Virus record (IMG/VR): IMGVR_UViG_3300037504_000365 | Location: 1 to 38,673 of that record | Direction: 5' to 3' (one strand) | DNA from: a virus | Length of the DNA: 38,673 nt | In this document: piece by piece, positions 12,102 to 20,727 of the stretch | How positions within the stretch are numbered: the stretch's first letter is position 1 | How the letters are laid out: each line of letters starts with the position of its first letter | Made by a program: the position numbers and the translations under genes | Notes under the pieces: model-generated | Databases searched by the model: none | Told to the model about the DNA's origin: nothing | What the model saw: the letters and a program-made list of their open reading frames with translations, nothing else

Positions 12102-12332
12102 TTGTATAAACAAATAAAACTGTCTTCATGGTATTACTCTGGCGAGTGGTTGAACTATTTCAAACTGAAAAGACCGATGTGCTTTGAGGGTCGCAATTAT
12201 TGGCGCGGCTTTTATCACATTAACGATGTTGAACATAAGTTTATTGAATATTTAAGACACCTTGACCCCCAAGGGGAGCGGTATTGGTATGAGTGTAATG
12301 AACGGGATGGGGAAATGCTAATTTATGCATAA
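12102..12332 (+). CDS. Small hypothetical protein
   Basis: A 76-residue protein called from TTG 12102, which is 8 nt after GAGGG; no ATG is available near the 5' end. It is rich in tyrosine and tryptophan (WYYSGEWLNYFKLKRP, NYWRGFYHIND). AT-rich codon use resembles 11350-12600 rather than the sugar genes. No family recognised. Confidence 0.6.
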   Translation: MYKQIKLSSWYYSGEWLNYFKLKRPMCFEGRNYWRGFYHINDVEHKFIEYLRHLDPQGERYWYECNERDGEMLIYA

Positions 12333-12537
12333 AGATGAAATGGCAGAAGAATTGACCAAGGCTATGCAACCCCATCCAGTGCCGATGTTTGACTATGAAT
12401 CTTTGAGAATTTGGGGGGTTAGAAATAGTGAATGCGGTAGCGGTAAAATACAAAGCATCGCCGACTTGACAGAGGGTGAGGCCAAGTATGCAGAAAATGA
12501 GTTGTACAGTTTCTGGGAGGACGAGGGATACGATTAA
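12325..12537 (+). CDS. Small acidic hypothetical protein
   Basis: A 70-residue protein whose ATG at 12325 lies in the end of the previous gene. It starts MHKDEMAEELTKAMQPHPVP and ends acidic (ENELYSFWEDEGYD). No motif recognised. Stop and next start overlap (TAATG). Confidence 0.6.
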   Translation: MHKDEMAEELTKAMQPHPVPMFDYESLRIWGVRNSECGSGKIQSIADLTEGEAKYAENELYSFWEDEGYD

Positions 12538-12737
12538 TGCCGCAAACAGGCACAGACGAAAACCACGTATTCGCACTCACTGACTTAGACCAAGTACTTG
12601 AGCAGCTAACACGTATAACTGCGTATTTCAGCATAGGCCAAACTGCGCTCGGCCTTGTGGAGATAGGCAAGATGATGCGTGAGACCGAGATGGCGAAAGA
12701 AGAGGCGCTTATTGCGTCGGAGGGAGACGAAGAATAA
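12537..12737 (+). CDS. Small hypothetical protein
   Basis: A 66-residue acidic helical protein containing FALTDLDQVLEQLTRITAYF and IGKMMRETEMAKEEALI. Overlapping start and stop codons with both neighbours and a GGGAGG site upstream support it. No recognised family. Confidence 0.6.
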   Translation: MPQTGTDENHVFALTDLDQVLEQLTRITAYFSIGQTALGLVEIGKMMRETEMAKEEALIASEGDEE

Positions 12738-12997
12738 TGGAAGTCAAGCTAAAACTGAAAGTCAAGGATATTGAGATTGAGCTTTCGGTTGACGAAGCTA
12801 AGAAGTTACGGGATACGCTTGAGTGGCTTGTCGGCGCTGCTGTGCTGAAAGAGCCCGAATACATACCCTATCCCGTAGAACCGTATCGCCCCTGGTGGTA
12901 TAGGTGGCCGTGGTGGTGTGACGCCACCAATACCCGGACGACAAAATGGGAAGAGTTGTCGAACGATGTCAGCTATCAGGTATCATATAGTGCGTAA
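12737..12997 (+). CDS. Small phage protein with lysine-rich beta N-terminus and aromatic tail
   Basis: An 86-residue protein starting MEVKLKLKVKDIEIELSVDE followed by AKKLRDTLEWLV. A Pro/Tyr/Trp-rich stretch, PYPVEPYRPWWYRWPWW, follows. Short proteins with this layout are common near phage terminase genes; their function is unknown. It overlaps the next small membrane gene. Confidence 0.65.
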   Translation: MEVKLKLKVKDIEIELSVDEAKKLRDTLEWLVGAAVLKEPEYIPYPVEPYRPWWYRWPWWCDATNTRTTKWEELSNDVSYQVSYSA

Positions 12998-13196
12998 ACC
13001 GCCGCTGAGGGTGCTGGTAGAGGTTTTTGGCCGAATAGTGGAAGTTGGTTTGTTGAGGCGCTTTGGATTTGGGGTCATAAGTTGTTCGTTATCAAAGCGC
13101 TTAATTCCCAATGTAGTATATTGGAGATGGATTTGTGTGCTTGGAATTATTTGTGTTGCTTATGGCCGTTATATTTTGGACTTAGAGCGCCGCTGA
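12990..13196 (+). CDS. Small basic membrane protein
   Basis: Called from GTG 12990 as a 68-residue protein; an upstream ATG at 12918 would overlap the preceding gene more. One membrane span is likely at YWRWICVLGIICVAYGRYIL (about residues 43-62); the rest is basic. The ribosome site is weak. A 15-bp direct repeat, CGCCGCTGAGGGTGC, occurs near its start (13000-13014) and spans its stop codon (13188-13202). Confidence 0.45.
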   Translation: MRKPPLRVLVEVFGRIVEVGLLRRFGFGVISCSLSKRLIPNVVYWRWICVLGIICVAYGRYILDLERR

Positions 13197-13236
13197 GGGT
13201 GCGGCGATAATATTTATTTCCCTCCTCCTCGGTTCC

Positions 13237-13264
13237 GCCGGTGTCCGTCAACACCGGCTTTTTT
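13237..13264 (+). terminator. Rho-independent terminator before the late operon
   Basis: GCCGGTGT (13237-13244) pairs perfectly with ACACCGGC (13251-13258) around a 6-nt loop, followed by six T. It separates the early/accessory block from the terminase operon, so a late promoter or readthrough should act downstream. Confidence 0.9.
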
Positions 13265-13298
13265 ATTGGAGGTCGCTGATAAACAGCGATTAACAGCG

Positions 13299-13679
13299 AT
13301 GGCTATTGGCAAAAAGACGGGCGGCAGGGATTTTCAGCCAGGCGAATCGGGCAATCCGAATGGGCGCCCTAAATTTAGTATCGCCTCAATAATTAGAGAC
13401 GAACTATTAGAAGCATATGGCGATATTCCAGATGAATCGCTTGTACGGTCATATGTGAGACGCTATGTACGAAAAGCTCACGACGAGGTTGACGGCGTAG
13501 CCATACGTGACTTGATAGACAGGTTTGACGGCAAGCCGAAACAAAGCTTGTCAGTTGAGAATCAACGGGAGGCGGATCTGCTTGAATACCTCCGAGAGCT
13601 TGACAATAAGATTTACAAGCAAGCAACTACAGATATACGAGGAGTACCAGAGGAACAGACCAAAAATACTGATACTTGA
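13299..13679 (+). CDS. Terminase small subunit candidate (DUF5681-type N-terminus)
   Basis: A 126-residue protein from the ATG at 13299. The start RDFQPGESGNPNGRPKF is the DUF5681 signature found on small-terminase-like proteins. The middle is helical (SLVRSYVRRYVRKAHDEVDG). It directly precedes and overlaps the large terminase in another frame, the usual position. The start is uncertain: GGAGGT lies about 27 nt upstream, and AACAGCGAT is repeated directly before the ATG (13280 and 13290). Confidence 0.7.
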   Translation: MAIGKKTGGRDFQPGESGNPNGRPKFSIASIIRDELLEAYGDIPDESLVRSYVRRYVRKAHDEVDGVAIRDLIDRFDGKPKQSLSVENQREADLLEYLRELDNKIYKQATTDIRGVPEEQTKNTDT

Positions 13680-14829
13680 GGGCGCTGTAAGAACGGGTAA
13701 GACGGTACTGAACAACCGCCTATTCGTGCGTCGTCTCGCCGGCCACGCCGGACGTGGGAAACATTACCTGATAACCGGTCACACTATTGGCTCGATAAAC
13801 CGTAACGTGCTTGAGCCGATGAGCGAAGAGCTTGGCCGCACTATTAAGGTGGACAACCGAGGACACTTTGAGCTATTCGGTAATCACGTTCACTGTTTCG
13901 GCGCTGACAAGGCGGATAGCTACAAGTCAATGACCGGCATGACTGCTCACGGCTGGTATGGCAACGAGGTGAGCCTACAGCATGCTAACACGATACAGGA
14001 GGCGTTCAACCGGTGTTCCGGTGAGGACGCCTTTGTTATATGGGATACCAACCCGGACTTCCCGGAGCATCCCATCAAGGTCAACTTCATAGACCGGTCA
14101 GGTGAAAAGCTATCGAGCGGCAAAGAACGAGTACGTAGTTATCACTTCGTACTGGACGACAACGAGTTTCTACCGGCGGAGTACATCGAGAATCTAAAGC
14201 GTTCAACGCCGGCTGGTATGTGGTATGACCGTGCTATCAAGGGCTTGTGGGTAGCGGCCGAGGGCCTTGTCTATGAGCACTTTGATAGAGAGATGCATAT
14301 AGTCAAGCCGTTTGCTGTACCTGATAGCTGGACAAAGGTAAGAGGCGTTGATTTCGGCTATGCGAATCCTTTTGTATGCTTGTGGGGTGCTGTTGACCAT
14401 GATGGTCGGTTATATATTACTGATGAGCACTATAAGGCCAACACGCTTATCAAGGATCATGTGACTGAGATTGGCAAACGGCGGGGGCGATATAGCTGGA
14501 CAGTCTCGGACCACGACGCACAAGAGCGTGCCGAGCTTCATAGCTTGGGTGTGCCGACGGTGGCGGCAGATAAAGATATTGAGCACGGCTTGCAAAAGGT
14601 GGCTGAACGCCTGGTGGTGCAAGGGGACGGATACCCGAGACTCATGGTATTTGCCAACTGCAGGAATCTCATCAGGGAGTTTGGCCTTTATCGGTGGGAA
14701 GAGCAAAAAGATGGACGTGCGGCCAAGGAAGAACCGCACAAGGAAAACGACCATGCCATGGATGCACTCAGATATATGGTAATGCAACTTGATAGGCATC
14801 GTGTGGTTTTGGAGAACATTTCTTTATGA
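13600..14829 (+). CDS. terL: Terminase large subunit, PBSX XtmB type
   Basis: About 409 residues if TTG 13600 is used, giving MTIRFTSKQLQIYEEYQRNR. The frame stays open further upstream inside the small subunit gene. Walker A GAVRTGKT lies at about residues 28-35. The adenine/coupling region includes HGWYGNEVSL. The nuclease domain shows VRGVDFGYANP, SDHDAQERAEL and ENDHAMDALRYMV with the acidic metal ligands. It packages DNA into the prohead with the small subunit and the portal. It overlaps the next gene by ATGA. Confidence 0.95.
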   Translation: MTIRFTSKQLQIYEEYQRNRPKILILEGAVRTGKTVLNNRLFVRRLAGHAGRGKHYLITGHTIGSINRNVLEPMSEELGRTIKVDNRGHFELFGNHVHCFGADKADSYKSMTGMTAHGWYGNEVSLQHANTIQEAFNRCSGEDAFVIWDTNPDFPEHPIKVNFIDRSGEKLSSGKERVRSYHFVLDDNEFLPAEYIENLKRSTPAGMWYDRAIKGLWVAAEGLVYEHFDREMHIVKPFAVPDSWTKVRGVDFGYANPFVCLWGAVDHDGRLYITDEHYKANTLIKDHVTEIGKRRGRYSWTVSDHDAQERAELHSLGVPTVAADKDIEHGLQKVAERLVVQGDGYPRLMVFANCRNLIREFGLYRWEEQKDGRAAKEEPHKENDHAMDALRYMVMQLDRHRVVLENISL

Positions 14830-15008
14830 GAGACGTTAGCGAATTAGTTGAAAAGCAAACTGATAAAGAGAAACAAATGCTTCACAAAACGGAGGAGCAT
14901 TTGTTGCGCGAGATGATACTGATTGATTATCATGCGATGCTGAAGCGACGCAATTATAAAGCGGGCATCAAATACCCCGAATCGGTGAGGCCCCTATGGA
15001 AGAATTGA
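14826..15008 (+). CDS. Small helical protein between terminase and portal
   Basis: A 60-residue charged, helical protein containing EKQTDKEKQMLHKTEEHLLR. It overlaps the terminase stop (ATGA) and the portal start by 13 nt. No family recognised; position suggests a head-assembly accessory, without direct evidence. Confidence 0.6.
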   Translation: MRDVSELVEKQTDKEKQMLHKTEEHLLREMILIDYHAMLKRRNYKAGIKYPESVRPLWKN

Positions 15009-16360
15009 AATATAATTTCACCGGGGCAACTGGGGAAATATACGATATTATCAATACACACAAACGTACTCGGTTGGAAGAAATAGAGAAACGCAATGAT
15101 TATATAAGGGGCAATAACACATTTATCATGGAACGCAGCGCTCCGCAGCGCGGCCCGGATAATCGAATACCAATTCCTTATGCACGTACTATTATCAATG
15201 AAGTAAAAGACTTCTTATACGGCAATATTACGTATGCTGGTGCTGATGAGTTTTATAGGAATGCGCTAATTGAACTGTTTGAGCTAAATGATGAAAAGAT
15301 ACATACACAAGAATTGGGTGGTCAGGTAAGTACGCACGGGATTGGTTATGAATATTTTCGATATAAAAACGATGGCATTATCACTCTATATGACGGAGAG
15401 GAGGTTCCCGAAAAGGTAAGTCTGATATTTGAAAGATTGCCGCTTGCGCAAACGGTTGTTATTTACAATTACGATATTACACCACGCCCGACACACTTTA
15501 TTTATTTCCAAGAAATGCCGGAAATCCGCAAAGAAAAGGTATGGGTTTTTGACAATAGGGTTGTAAGAGAATATGAGCGCGGTACGGATTCTAAAAACTT
15601 TATTCTTATCAATGAAATTGTACATGGGTTTGATAGACTTCCGCTTGTTGTTTACAAAAACAATGCGGAAATGATGGGTGACTTTTCGGCTGTAATATCT
15701 GGTATTAACGCCTATGATGTTATCATTTCCAATTTGGTTAATGAAATCGAGCGACATTCTTGGTCTTTCCTCAAAACACAGGGGTTTCAGTTTAGCGATG
15801 AACAGGCCGAACAACTTGAACACATGAATGTGCTGAGTATGCTGAATGAGAGTGACAACGTTGATTATGTAACCAAGGAATTTAATTACGAAGCATTTCA
15901 ATATGCTACAGATACACTGCGTCGTGATATTTACAAGCATAGTGGTATTCCCAATATTGACGAATATGATTTCGGGGCAAATGCATCGGGTAAAACTATA
16001 GAGATGTGGTTATATCTGATGGAATTGTTTACCGGACCCAAAGAAGCCTATTTCAAAAAGGGATTGAAGAGTAGAATTGACTTAATAACAAATAATCTTG
16101 ATTACATCAACGGCGATCCGCGCAGTATTGAAATTATCATGAATCGAAATATGCCAGATCGGAGTAGGCTGCACGCGGAACTTAATCAGCTATGGAGTAG
16201 TGATGTCAGCAGAAAAACCCGATTAGAGCAGTTTGCTGATTTCATAGATAATCCAGAAGAAGAAGAGGAATTGCTGCGCAAAGAAAAGGAAGCAAATATG
16301 GATATGATGGATCTTGATAATATCATGGAAAATGAGGGGCCCGAAGAGGATGAGGACTAA
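14996..16360 (+). CDS. Portal protein, SPP1 gp6 type
   Basis: A 454-residue protein of the usual length. IPIPYARTIINEVKDFLYGN near residue 60 and the later SGIPNIDEYDFGANASGKTI (about 315-335) are typical of SPP1-type portals. The C-terminus is strongly acidic (EEEEELL and EGPEEDED). It forms the dodecameric ring for DNA entry, contacted by the terminase and by the head-tail connectors encoded downstream. Confidence 0.92.
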   Translation: MEELKYNFTGATGEIYDIINTHKRTRLEEIEKRNDYIRGNNTFIMERSAPQRGPDNRIPIPYARTIINEVKDFLYGNITYAGADEFYRNALIELFELNDEKIHTQELGGQVSTHGIGYEYFRYKNDGIITLYDGEEVPEKVSLIFERLPLAQTVVIYNYDITPRPTHFIYFQEMPEIRKEKVWVFDNRVVREYERGTDSKNFILINEIVHGFDRLPLVVYKNNAEMMGDFSAVISGINAYDVIISNLVNEIERHSWSFLKTQGFQFSDEQAEQLEHMNVLSMLNESDNVDYVTKEFNYEAFQYATDTLRRDIYKHSGIPNIDEYDFGANASGKTIEMWLYLMELFTGPKEAYFKKGLKSRIDLITNNLDYINGDPRSIEIIMNRNMPDRSRLHAELNQLWSSDVSRKTRLEQFADFIDNPEEEEELLRKEKEANMDMMDLDNIMENEGPEEDED

Positions 16361-16364
16361 ATGA

Positions 16365-17279
16365 ATGCCGCTCACACCGCAGCAAGTAGAGCGCAGGATA
16401 AGCAGAGAGATTGCGCGCAACCTCAAGGAGGTGCTGGATAAGATACGAAAAGAAATAGGCCGTGTCTACGAGAAATATAGCAAGGACGGCGTGCTGACGC
16501 ACGCCGAGATGACTAAGTACAATCGGCTCGAGTCGCTGTACAAGAAACTTGAAGATGGGGCCAAGCCGTATTTACGGCGAAACGGTCAACTGATTAAGCG
16601 ATTGCAACGAGACGCCTACGAGGCGTCTTTTTTTAAATATGCACACAAGCTTGAGCAGGAGCTTGGTACGGGGGCGCAGCTTAATTGGGGGCTGTTTACA
16701 CGAGAGCAGATCATAGAGGCGGTCGCAAATGAGTTGTCGGATATAGCTATACGCGGCGTCACGGGAGATGCGCTTATTGGGATACGGCGGGAGATGGCGC
16801 AGGGCCTGATGCAGGGTGTTGACTACAAGAAAATGGCCCGTTCTATCAAGAAGCGCATGAACGGCATTGCATCTGACTACATGCGGATAGTGCGTACCGA
16901 GGGGCAGCGGTCGCTTGTGCTTGGCCAGGAGCGGACATATCAACGCGCCGAGGACCTGGGTGTCGAGACGCAGTGGATATGGGATGCAGCGCTTGACCGC
17001 AAAACGCGGAGCTCGCATGGCAAGCTTGACGGTGTGCCGGCGCAGGAGGACGAAGGCGGGCGATATTGGAATACCGATGTTGGCCGCGTAGCAGGACCAT
17101 TACAGTCTGGCGTGGCATCGTTCGATATTAACTGTCGCTGCCGGGTACGGGCTGAGATAAAAGATTACGGACCGAAGGTGCGACGTATTACGGAAGACGG
17201 TGTTGTGCCATACGTGAAATATACGGATTGGGCTAAAACTAAAGGCTGGACGCCGAGCGGCGGCTGGCCTAAGAAGTAG
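16365..17279 (+). CDS. Head morphogenesis / minor capsid protein (SPP1 gp7, Mu gpF-like)
   Basis: A 304-residue protein. The C-terminal F-like domain shows MRIVRTEGQRSLVLGQERTY, then TQWIWDAALDRKTRSSHGKL and FDINCRCRVRAEI with the conserved DxRTR-type, H and CRC elements. The N-terminal half is helical. It binds the portal and is ejected with or holds the DNA in related phages. Start at ATG 16365, four bases after the portal stop. Confidence 0.9.
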   Translation: MPLTPQQVERRISREIARNLKEVLDKIRKEIGRVYEKYSKDGVLTHAEMTKYNRLESLYKKLEDGAKPYLRRNGQLIKRLQRDAYEASFFKYAHKLEQELGTGAQLNWGLFTREQIIEAVANELSDIAIRGVTGDALIGIRREMAQGLMQGVDYKKMARSIKKRMNGIASDYMRIVRTEGQRSLVLGQERTYQRAEDLGVETQWIWDAALDRKTRSSHGKLDGVPAQEDEGGRYWNTDVGRVAGPLQSGVASFDINCRCRVRAEIKDYGPKVRRITEDGVVPYVKYTDWAKTKGWTPSGGWPKK

Positions 17280-17295
17280 GGAGAACGGAATAAGA

Positions 17296-17514
17296 ATGGA
17301 TGTTAAAGAACTGGTTTATGACAATGTGCGTGGGCGGGTGCGGGAATTGATTTGGAGAAATGTTGTTATGGATGTTGACAGGATGGAGGCGGAATTAAAT
17401 CCCGATGATGCGGGAAAAATCAGGCTTTTATATGAGCGAACTAAATATTGGTACGGGCAATTCGAACCCCTATTAAAGGAGATGGAAAGCGATGAAAAAG
17501 AAGCAGCGAATTAG
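17296..17514 (+). CDS. Small hypothetical protein in head operon
   Basis: A 72-residue helical, acidic protein containing NVVMDVDRMEAELNPDDAGK and ending ESDEKEAAN. The ribosome site is GGGAGAACGGA. It overlaps the next small gene. No family recognised. Confidence 0.6.
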   Translation: MDVKELVYDNVRGRVRELIWRNVVMDVDRMEAELNPDDAGKIRLLYERTKYWYGQFEPLLKEMESDEKEAAN

Positions 17515-17671
17515 ACACGAATTGGCCGCCGCTTCTCGGCTTAATGTCGTAGGTGCGGCTCGAACTGCCGATTTGAACATAATCGAGCACAAATACAACT
17601 TGTCGTCTGATGGGGTGGGTGGGACGCGTGTATTGGGTCTCATGTACTCCGGGGGCGATTACTGGAATTAA
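17492..17671 (+). CDS. Small basic hypothetical protein
   Basis: A 59-residue frame from ATG 17492 with AAAGGAG upstream. It starts MKKKQRIRHELAAASRLNVV and ends GLMYSGGDYWN. The frame continues cleanly past the previous stop and ends 12 nt before the scaffold start, so it fills an otherwise empty gap. Function unknown. Confidence 0.55.
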   Translation: MKKKQRIRHELAAASRLNVVGAARTADLNIIEHKYNLSSDGVGGTRVLGLMYSGGDYWN

Positions 17672-17683
17672 GGGGAGTTTATA

Positions 17684-18370
17684 ATGGAAGAATATGACGA
17701 GTCTGTGCAGCAATCGGAAGATTCCGATGAGGGCGCGGAAGCGGAAGTAAATGACGATATAGATTACCGAGCCGCTTATGAGGAGGCCGTTAAAAAGGCA
17801 GCCGATAGCGAAAAAGCACGGAAAAAAGAGATTGCCGGGTTGAATAGGCGGATTTCTGAGTTGGAGACAACGAAGGAAGCTGCTGAAAAAAAGGCCAAAC
17901 GCTATGATCGCCGCCGGTTCAGCGATGAAGAAATCGAGGAACAGGAGCGGCAAGAAGAAATTGCGGAGAAGGTGAGGCGCGATCAAGAGGTTGAGCAACT
18001 TAGGCGCGAATTGGAAAGGACCCGGACGCATTCGAAATATAATGCTGCGGTCAATAGCAGGGCTGATATAAATCCGATAAACCGGCGCATTATTACTGAT
18101 TGGTTAGCCGATGCTCTTCCAGAAACCCTCGAGGAATTTCAAGATTATTTACAAGATATTGCCGACGAGGAAAAACGACTCAATAAACTTAGAGCTCGTC
18201 GGGGCGATGTGGATCTCAGCGGGGGTGGCGGAACGAGAAGCGACTCACCTAATCACGTTCTAAGTGATAGGGAATATGAGAAAATGAATTATGAACAGCG
18301 TCGAGAGTATTTTAATAATGCTTCCGACGAAGAATTAAAAAAGATGTGGAAATCTGATATACGCAAGTAA
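17684..18370 (+). CDS. Capsid scaffolding protein
   Basis: A 228-residue, highly charged helical protein placed directly before the major capsid gene. The N-terminus is acidic (EDSDEGAEAEVNDDIDY). A long coiled coil follows, for example KKEIAGLNRRISELETTKEA (about 45-115). The basic C-terminal end (SDEELKKMWKSDIRK) is the usual capsid-binding part. Position, charge pattern and length fit a scaffold that is lost on maturation. Confidence 0.85.
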   Translation: MEEYDESVQQSEDSDEGAEAEVNDDIDYRAAYEEAVKKAADSEKARKKEIAGLNRRISELETTKEAAEKKAKRYDRRRFSDEEIEEQERQEEIAEKVRRDQEVEQLRRELERTRTHSKYNAAVNSRADINPINRRIITDWLADALPETLEEFQDYLQDIADEEKRLNKLRARRGDVDLSGGGGTRSDSPNHVLSDREYEKMNYEQRREYFNNASDEELKKMWKSDIRK

Positions 18371-18382
18371 AAAGGAAAACAA

Positions 18383-19234
18383 ATGGCACTTGAACATTTA
18401 AAACCGGAACTTTGGTCCCGAATGCTTTTGAAGCGCCTTAATGATGCTACCGTATATCGTAATGTTTGCAATCGAGATTATGAAGGCGAAGTTCGACAGT
18501 ATGGCGATGTGGTTCATATCAACGAAATTGGTACGATTGATATTAACGATTACAGCTCTACTTCGACCAGCGCTCTTACGATTCAGACCCTCGATGATGC
18601 GCAAAAACTTCTTCAGATTAACAGGGCTAAATATTATGCGTTCTGGATTGATGAAGAAGACGCCGCCAAAGCCAAGGGAGATTTTTTGGAACAGGCGCTT
18701 GATCAGGCAGCTTGGTCCATGGCTAATGAAATGGATGAATATATTGCAAGTCTCCATGGTAGTGCGGGCATTACGGTTTCAGGAACATCGGCAAGCGGAA
18801 CCGATATTACTTCGACCAATGTGTTGAAGTATGTATCTCTTACCGCACAGAAGCACGACGAGGCCAATACACCCAAACCGCGGTGGATGGTTGTTCCGCC
18901 TTGGTTTGAGCAAAAGCTATTGCTGTCTAAGGTTGCTCTCAAAACGGACAACAATAGAGAACTGGAGACTGGTTATCTTGGTAGTTACATGGGTTTCGAC
19001 ATTTATGTGTCGAATAATGTTGTACACCAGTCTGGAACTGATAGGGCGTCTATTCTGAGTGGTTATCGCGGGAGTATTACTCTCGCCAACCAGGTAACCA
19101 AAACTCAGGTGGCGAACACCGTAACTGTGGGATTTAAGTATCTCGTCAAACAGCTACACGTTTATGGCGTTAAGGTAGTTCGCCCCAACAATACGGCGGT
19201 CCTGTGGGCTGATTATACGGCGGAGGCAAGCTAA
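18383..19234 (+). CDS. Major capsid protein (HK97 fold, P22-coat-like group)
   Basis: A 283-residue protein following the scaffold. It begins MALEHLKPELWSRMLLKRLN. YGDVVHINEIGTIDINDY and LLQINRAKYYAFWIDEEDAA are typical of this capsid group, and WMVVPPWFEQKLL marks the middle. GFKYLVKQLHVYGVKVVRP and VLWADYTAEAS close the protein. It builds the icosahedral shell. Confidence 0.88.
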   Translation: MALEHLKPELWSRMLLKRLNDATVYRNVCNRDYEGEVRQYGDVVHINEIGTIDINDYSSTSTSALTIQTLDDAQKLLQINRAKYYAFWIDEEDAAKAKGDFLEQALDQAAWSMANEMDEYIASLHGSAGITVSGTSASGTDITSTNVLKYVSLTAQKHDEANTPKPRWMVVPPWFEQKLLLSKVALKTDNNRELETGYLGSYMGFDIYVSNNVVHQSGTDRASILSGYRGSITLANQVTKTQVANTVTVGFKYLVKQLHVYGVKVVRPNNTAVLWADYTAEAS

Positions 19235-19674
19235 TGGCACGTAATGCACTTACTGTACTTAAAATGTCTACGGTCAATAGCTCCAGTCCCGGCGTTCTTA
19301 CTATGCAGGCCGTTGACTCGGATACTGGTGTGTATATCGATGCCAGAAACATTGACGCGGGCAAGATTCTTATTGCCATTCGCGGCCTTGACTCTGGTGC
19401 CAACACTTCCAGTTCCAACAGGATTAAGATTCTCGATGGTGACAGCAACGCAGCGTTTTCCGGGTACACTCTCGGAAACCTGAAGGTGGCCTTTGCATCT
19501 TCGGGCGCTTGCACGCAGCCTGATAGTACCACCGGTACTGTGGCTGCAAACATTCAGTTTGCCGGGCCAATCGAGACATCGCGTTTTAAGGACTCGGACG
19601 GGTATATCAAAATCAATACGGACCAGACCGCGTGTAATATCGCGGCTCTTGGTGCAATCTTTATTGGACCGTAA
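19234..19674 (+). CDS. Capsid decoration protein candidate
   Basis: A 146-residue, Ser/Thr/Gly-rich beta protein whose ATG overlaps the capsid stop. It starts MARNALTVLKMSTVNSSSPG and ends NIAALGAIFIGP. Proteins of this size and composition directly after the capsid gene are often head decoration proteins. No diagnostic motif is seen. Confidence 0.6.
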   Translation: MARNALTVLKMSTVNSSSPGVLTMQAVDSDTGVYIDARNIDAGKILIAIRGLDSGANTSSSNRIKILDGDSNAAFSGYTLGNLKVAFASSGACTQPDSTTGTVAANIQFAGPIETSRFKDSDGYIKINTDQTACNIAALGAIFIGP

Positions 19675-19684
19675 GGGGCACAAA

Positions 19685-20458
19685 TTGACTAAGAAATCCG
19701 ATGAATTGATTCTATGTAATAAGGATAAGCTGGTTATATTGGGGACGGCGGACACGAGAGCCGCCGCCCCGTATGAAGATGAAGAGTTTGAAATATGGGG
19801 CGTAGCACCGTGCGTGACGTACCCCGACATCAAGCGCGTCGACTTGCAGTTTGAACTGCATACGGAGGGGTATTGGCGCGACAAGGATGTGATGGCACGG
19901 CTCAAGCGGGCTACCGTCCCCATATATATGCAGGAGAAACACGGGGATATTCCCAAATCGATAAGGTTCCCGATTGAGATTGTCACTGGCCATCGCAAGT
20001 ATTTCACCACAGCAATCGGGTACATGCTTGCCCTCGCATATCATTCGTTTGTGACTACGGGGAAGCCGAAGCACGTTGCTGTATTCGGTGTACATATGTC
20101 CTCGCGGGAGGAATACACGGAGCAGCGACCCTGCTGTGAGTATTGGCTTGGCCGACTCGAGGGTGCGGGCGTTGACCTATTCCTGGCTCCCGGCGGTGCC
20201 CTGCTAACAGCAAACGGATTGTACGGATATGAGAATTACGACCCGATTTGTTATTCAATGCGGCAGCGGATAACTTCGCTGCGCAAGGGATACGATAAAG
20301 CGGACAAAACAAGGGAGCAGTGGCTATTACAACGGGCTAAAAATGAGGGGGCAATATACGAGGCCGAATACTGGCTTCGCAGATTCCAGAGAGGTGAAAA
20401 CAAATGGGATTCGACGGTGGACATAGAGCCGGATACAAGCAAGTTTCCGACAATGTAG
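19685..20458 (+). CDS. Phage head-cluster protein, possible sialyltransferase/DUF115-like fold
   Basis: A 257-residue protein from TTG 19685 after AGGGG. It begins KLVILGTADTRAAAPYEDEE, then FEIWGVAPCVTYP and FELHTEGYW. Later come YFTTAIGYMLALAYHSFV, VAVFGVHMSS and EYTEQRPCCEYWLGRLEGAG. This order resembles CstII-type sialyltransferases and DUF115 (Maf/MptE) enzymes, where a GNGPSL-like strand is followed by SG..M...A and GxD/H strands. Similar genes occur beside capsid genes in other phages. Transfer of the CMP-sugar made at 9003-11351 is an inference. Confidence 0.5.
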   Translation: MTKKSDELILCNKDKLVILGTADTRAAAPYEDEEFEIWGVAPCVTYPDIKRVDLQFELHTEGYWRDKDVMARLKRATVPIYMQEKHGDIPKSIRFPIEIVTGHRKYFTTAIGYMLALAYHSFVTTGKPKHVAVFGVHMSSREEYTEQRPCCEYWLGRLEGAGVDLFLAPGGALLTANGLYGYENYDPICYSMRQRITSLRKGYDKADKTREQWLLQRAKNEGAIYEAEYWLRRFQRGENKWDSTVDIEPDTSKFPTM

Positions 20459-20703
20459 ATGCCACATTCATCACAAGCACTTCCGGGGCAGTAACGGGCG
20501 ATTGGGCCAAAATAGTCGTCATGTCCACCGAAGTGCAGCTTGAATATTTGTATGCAAGCGGAATGACCGGCTCTTCGCTTATCACTTCCGCAGATACGTT
20601 TGAGCGGGGGCAGGTTTTTGCCTGTAGCAAGAGTACGGGCGTGAAAATATCGGCCAAGGATTCGCACGGGTTGCTGTTGGCATATAGTAGAGCGCTTCTT
20701 TAA
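20404..20703 (+). CDS. Small beta-rich head protein
   Basis: A 99-residue protein starting at ATG 20404 with GAGGTGA upstream; it overlaps the previous gene by 55 nt. It is rich in Ser, Thr and Gly (ATFITSTSGAVTGDWAKIVV). Position suggests a second decoration or head-completion protein. No family recognised. Confidence 0.6.
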   Translation: MGFDGGHRAGYKQVSDNVDATFITSTSGAVTGDWAKIVVMSTEVQLEYLYASGMTGSSLITSADTFERGQVFACSKSTGVKISAKDSHGLLLAYSRALL

Positions 20704-20727
20704 GATACGTAGGAAGAAAAAGAAATA

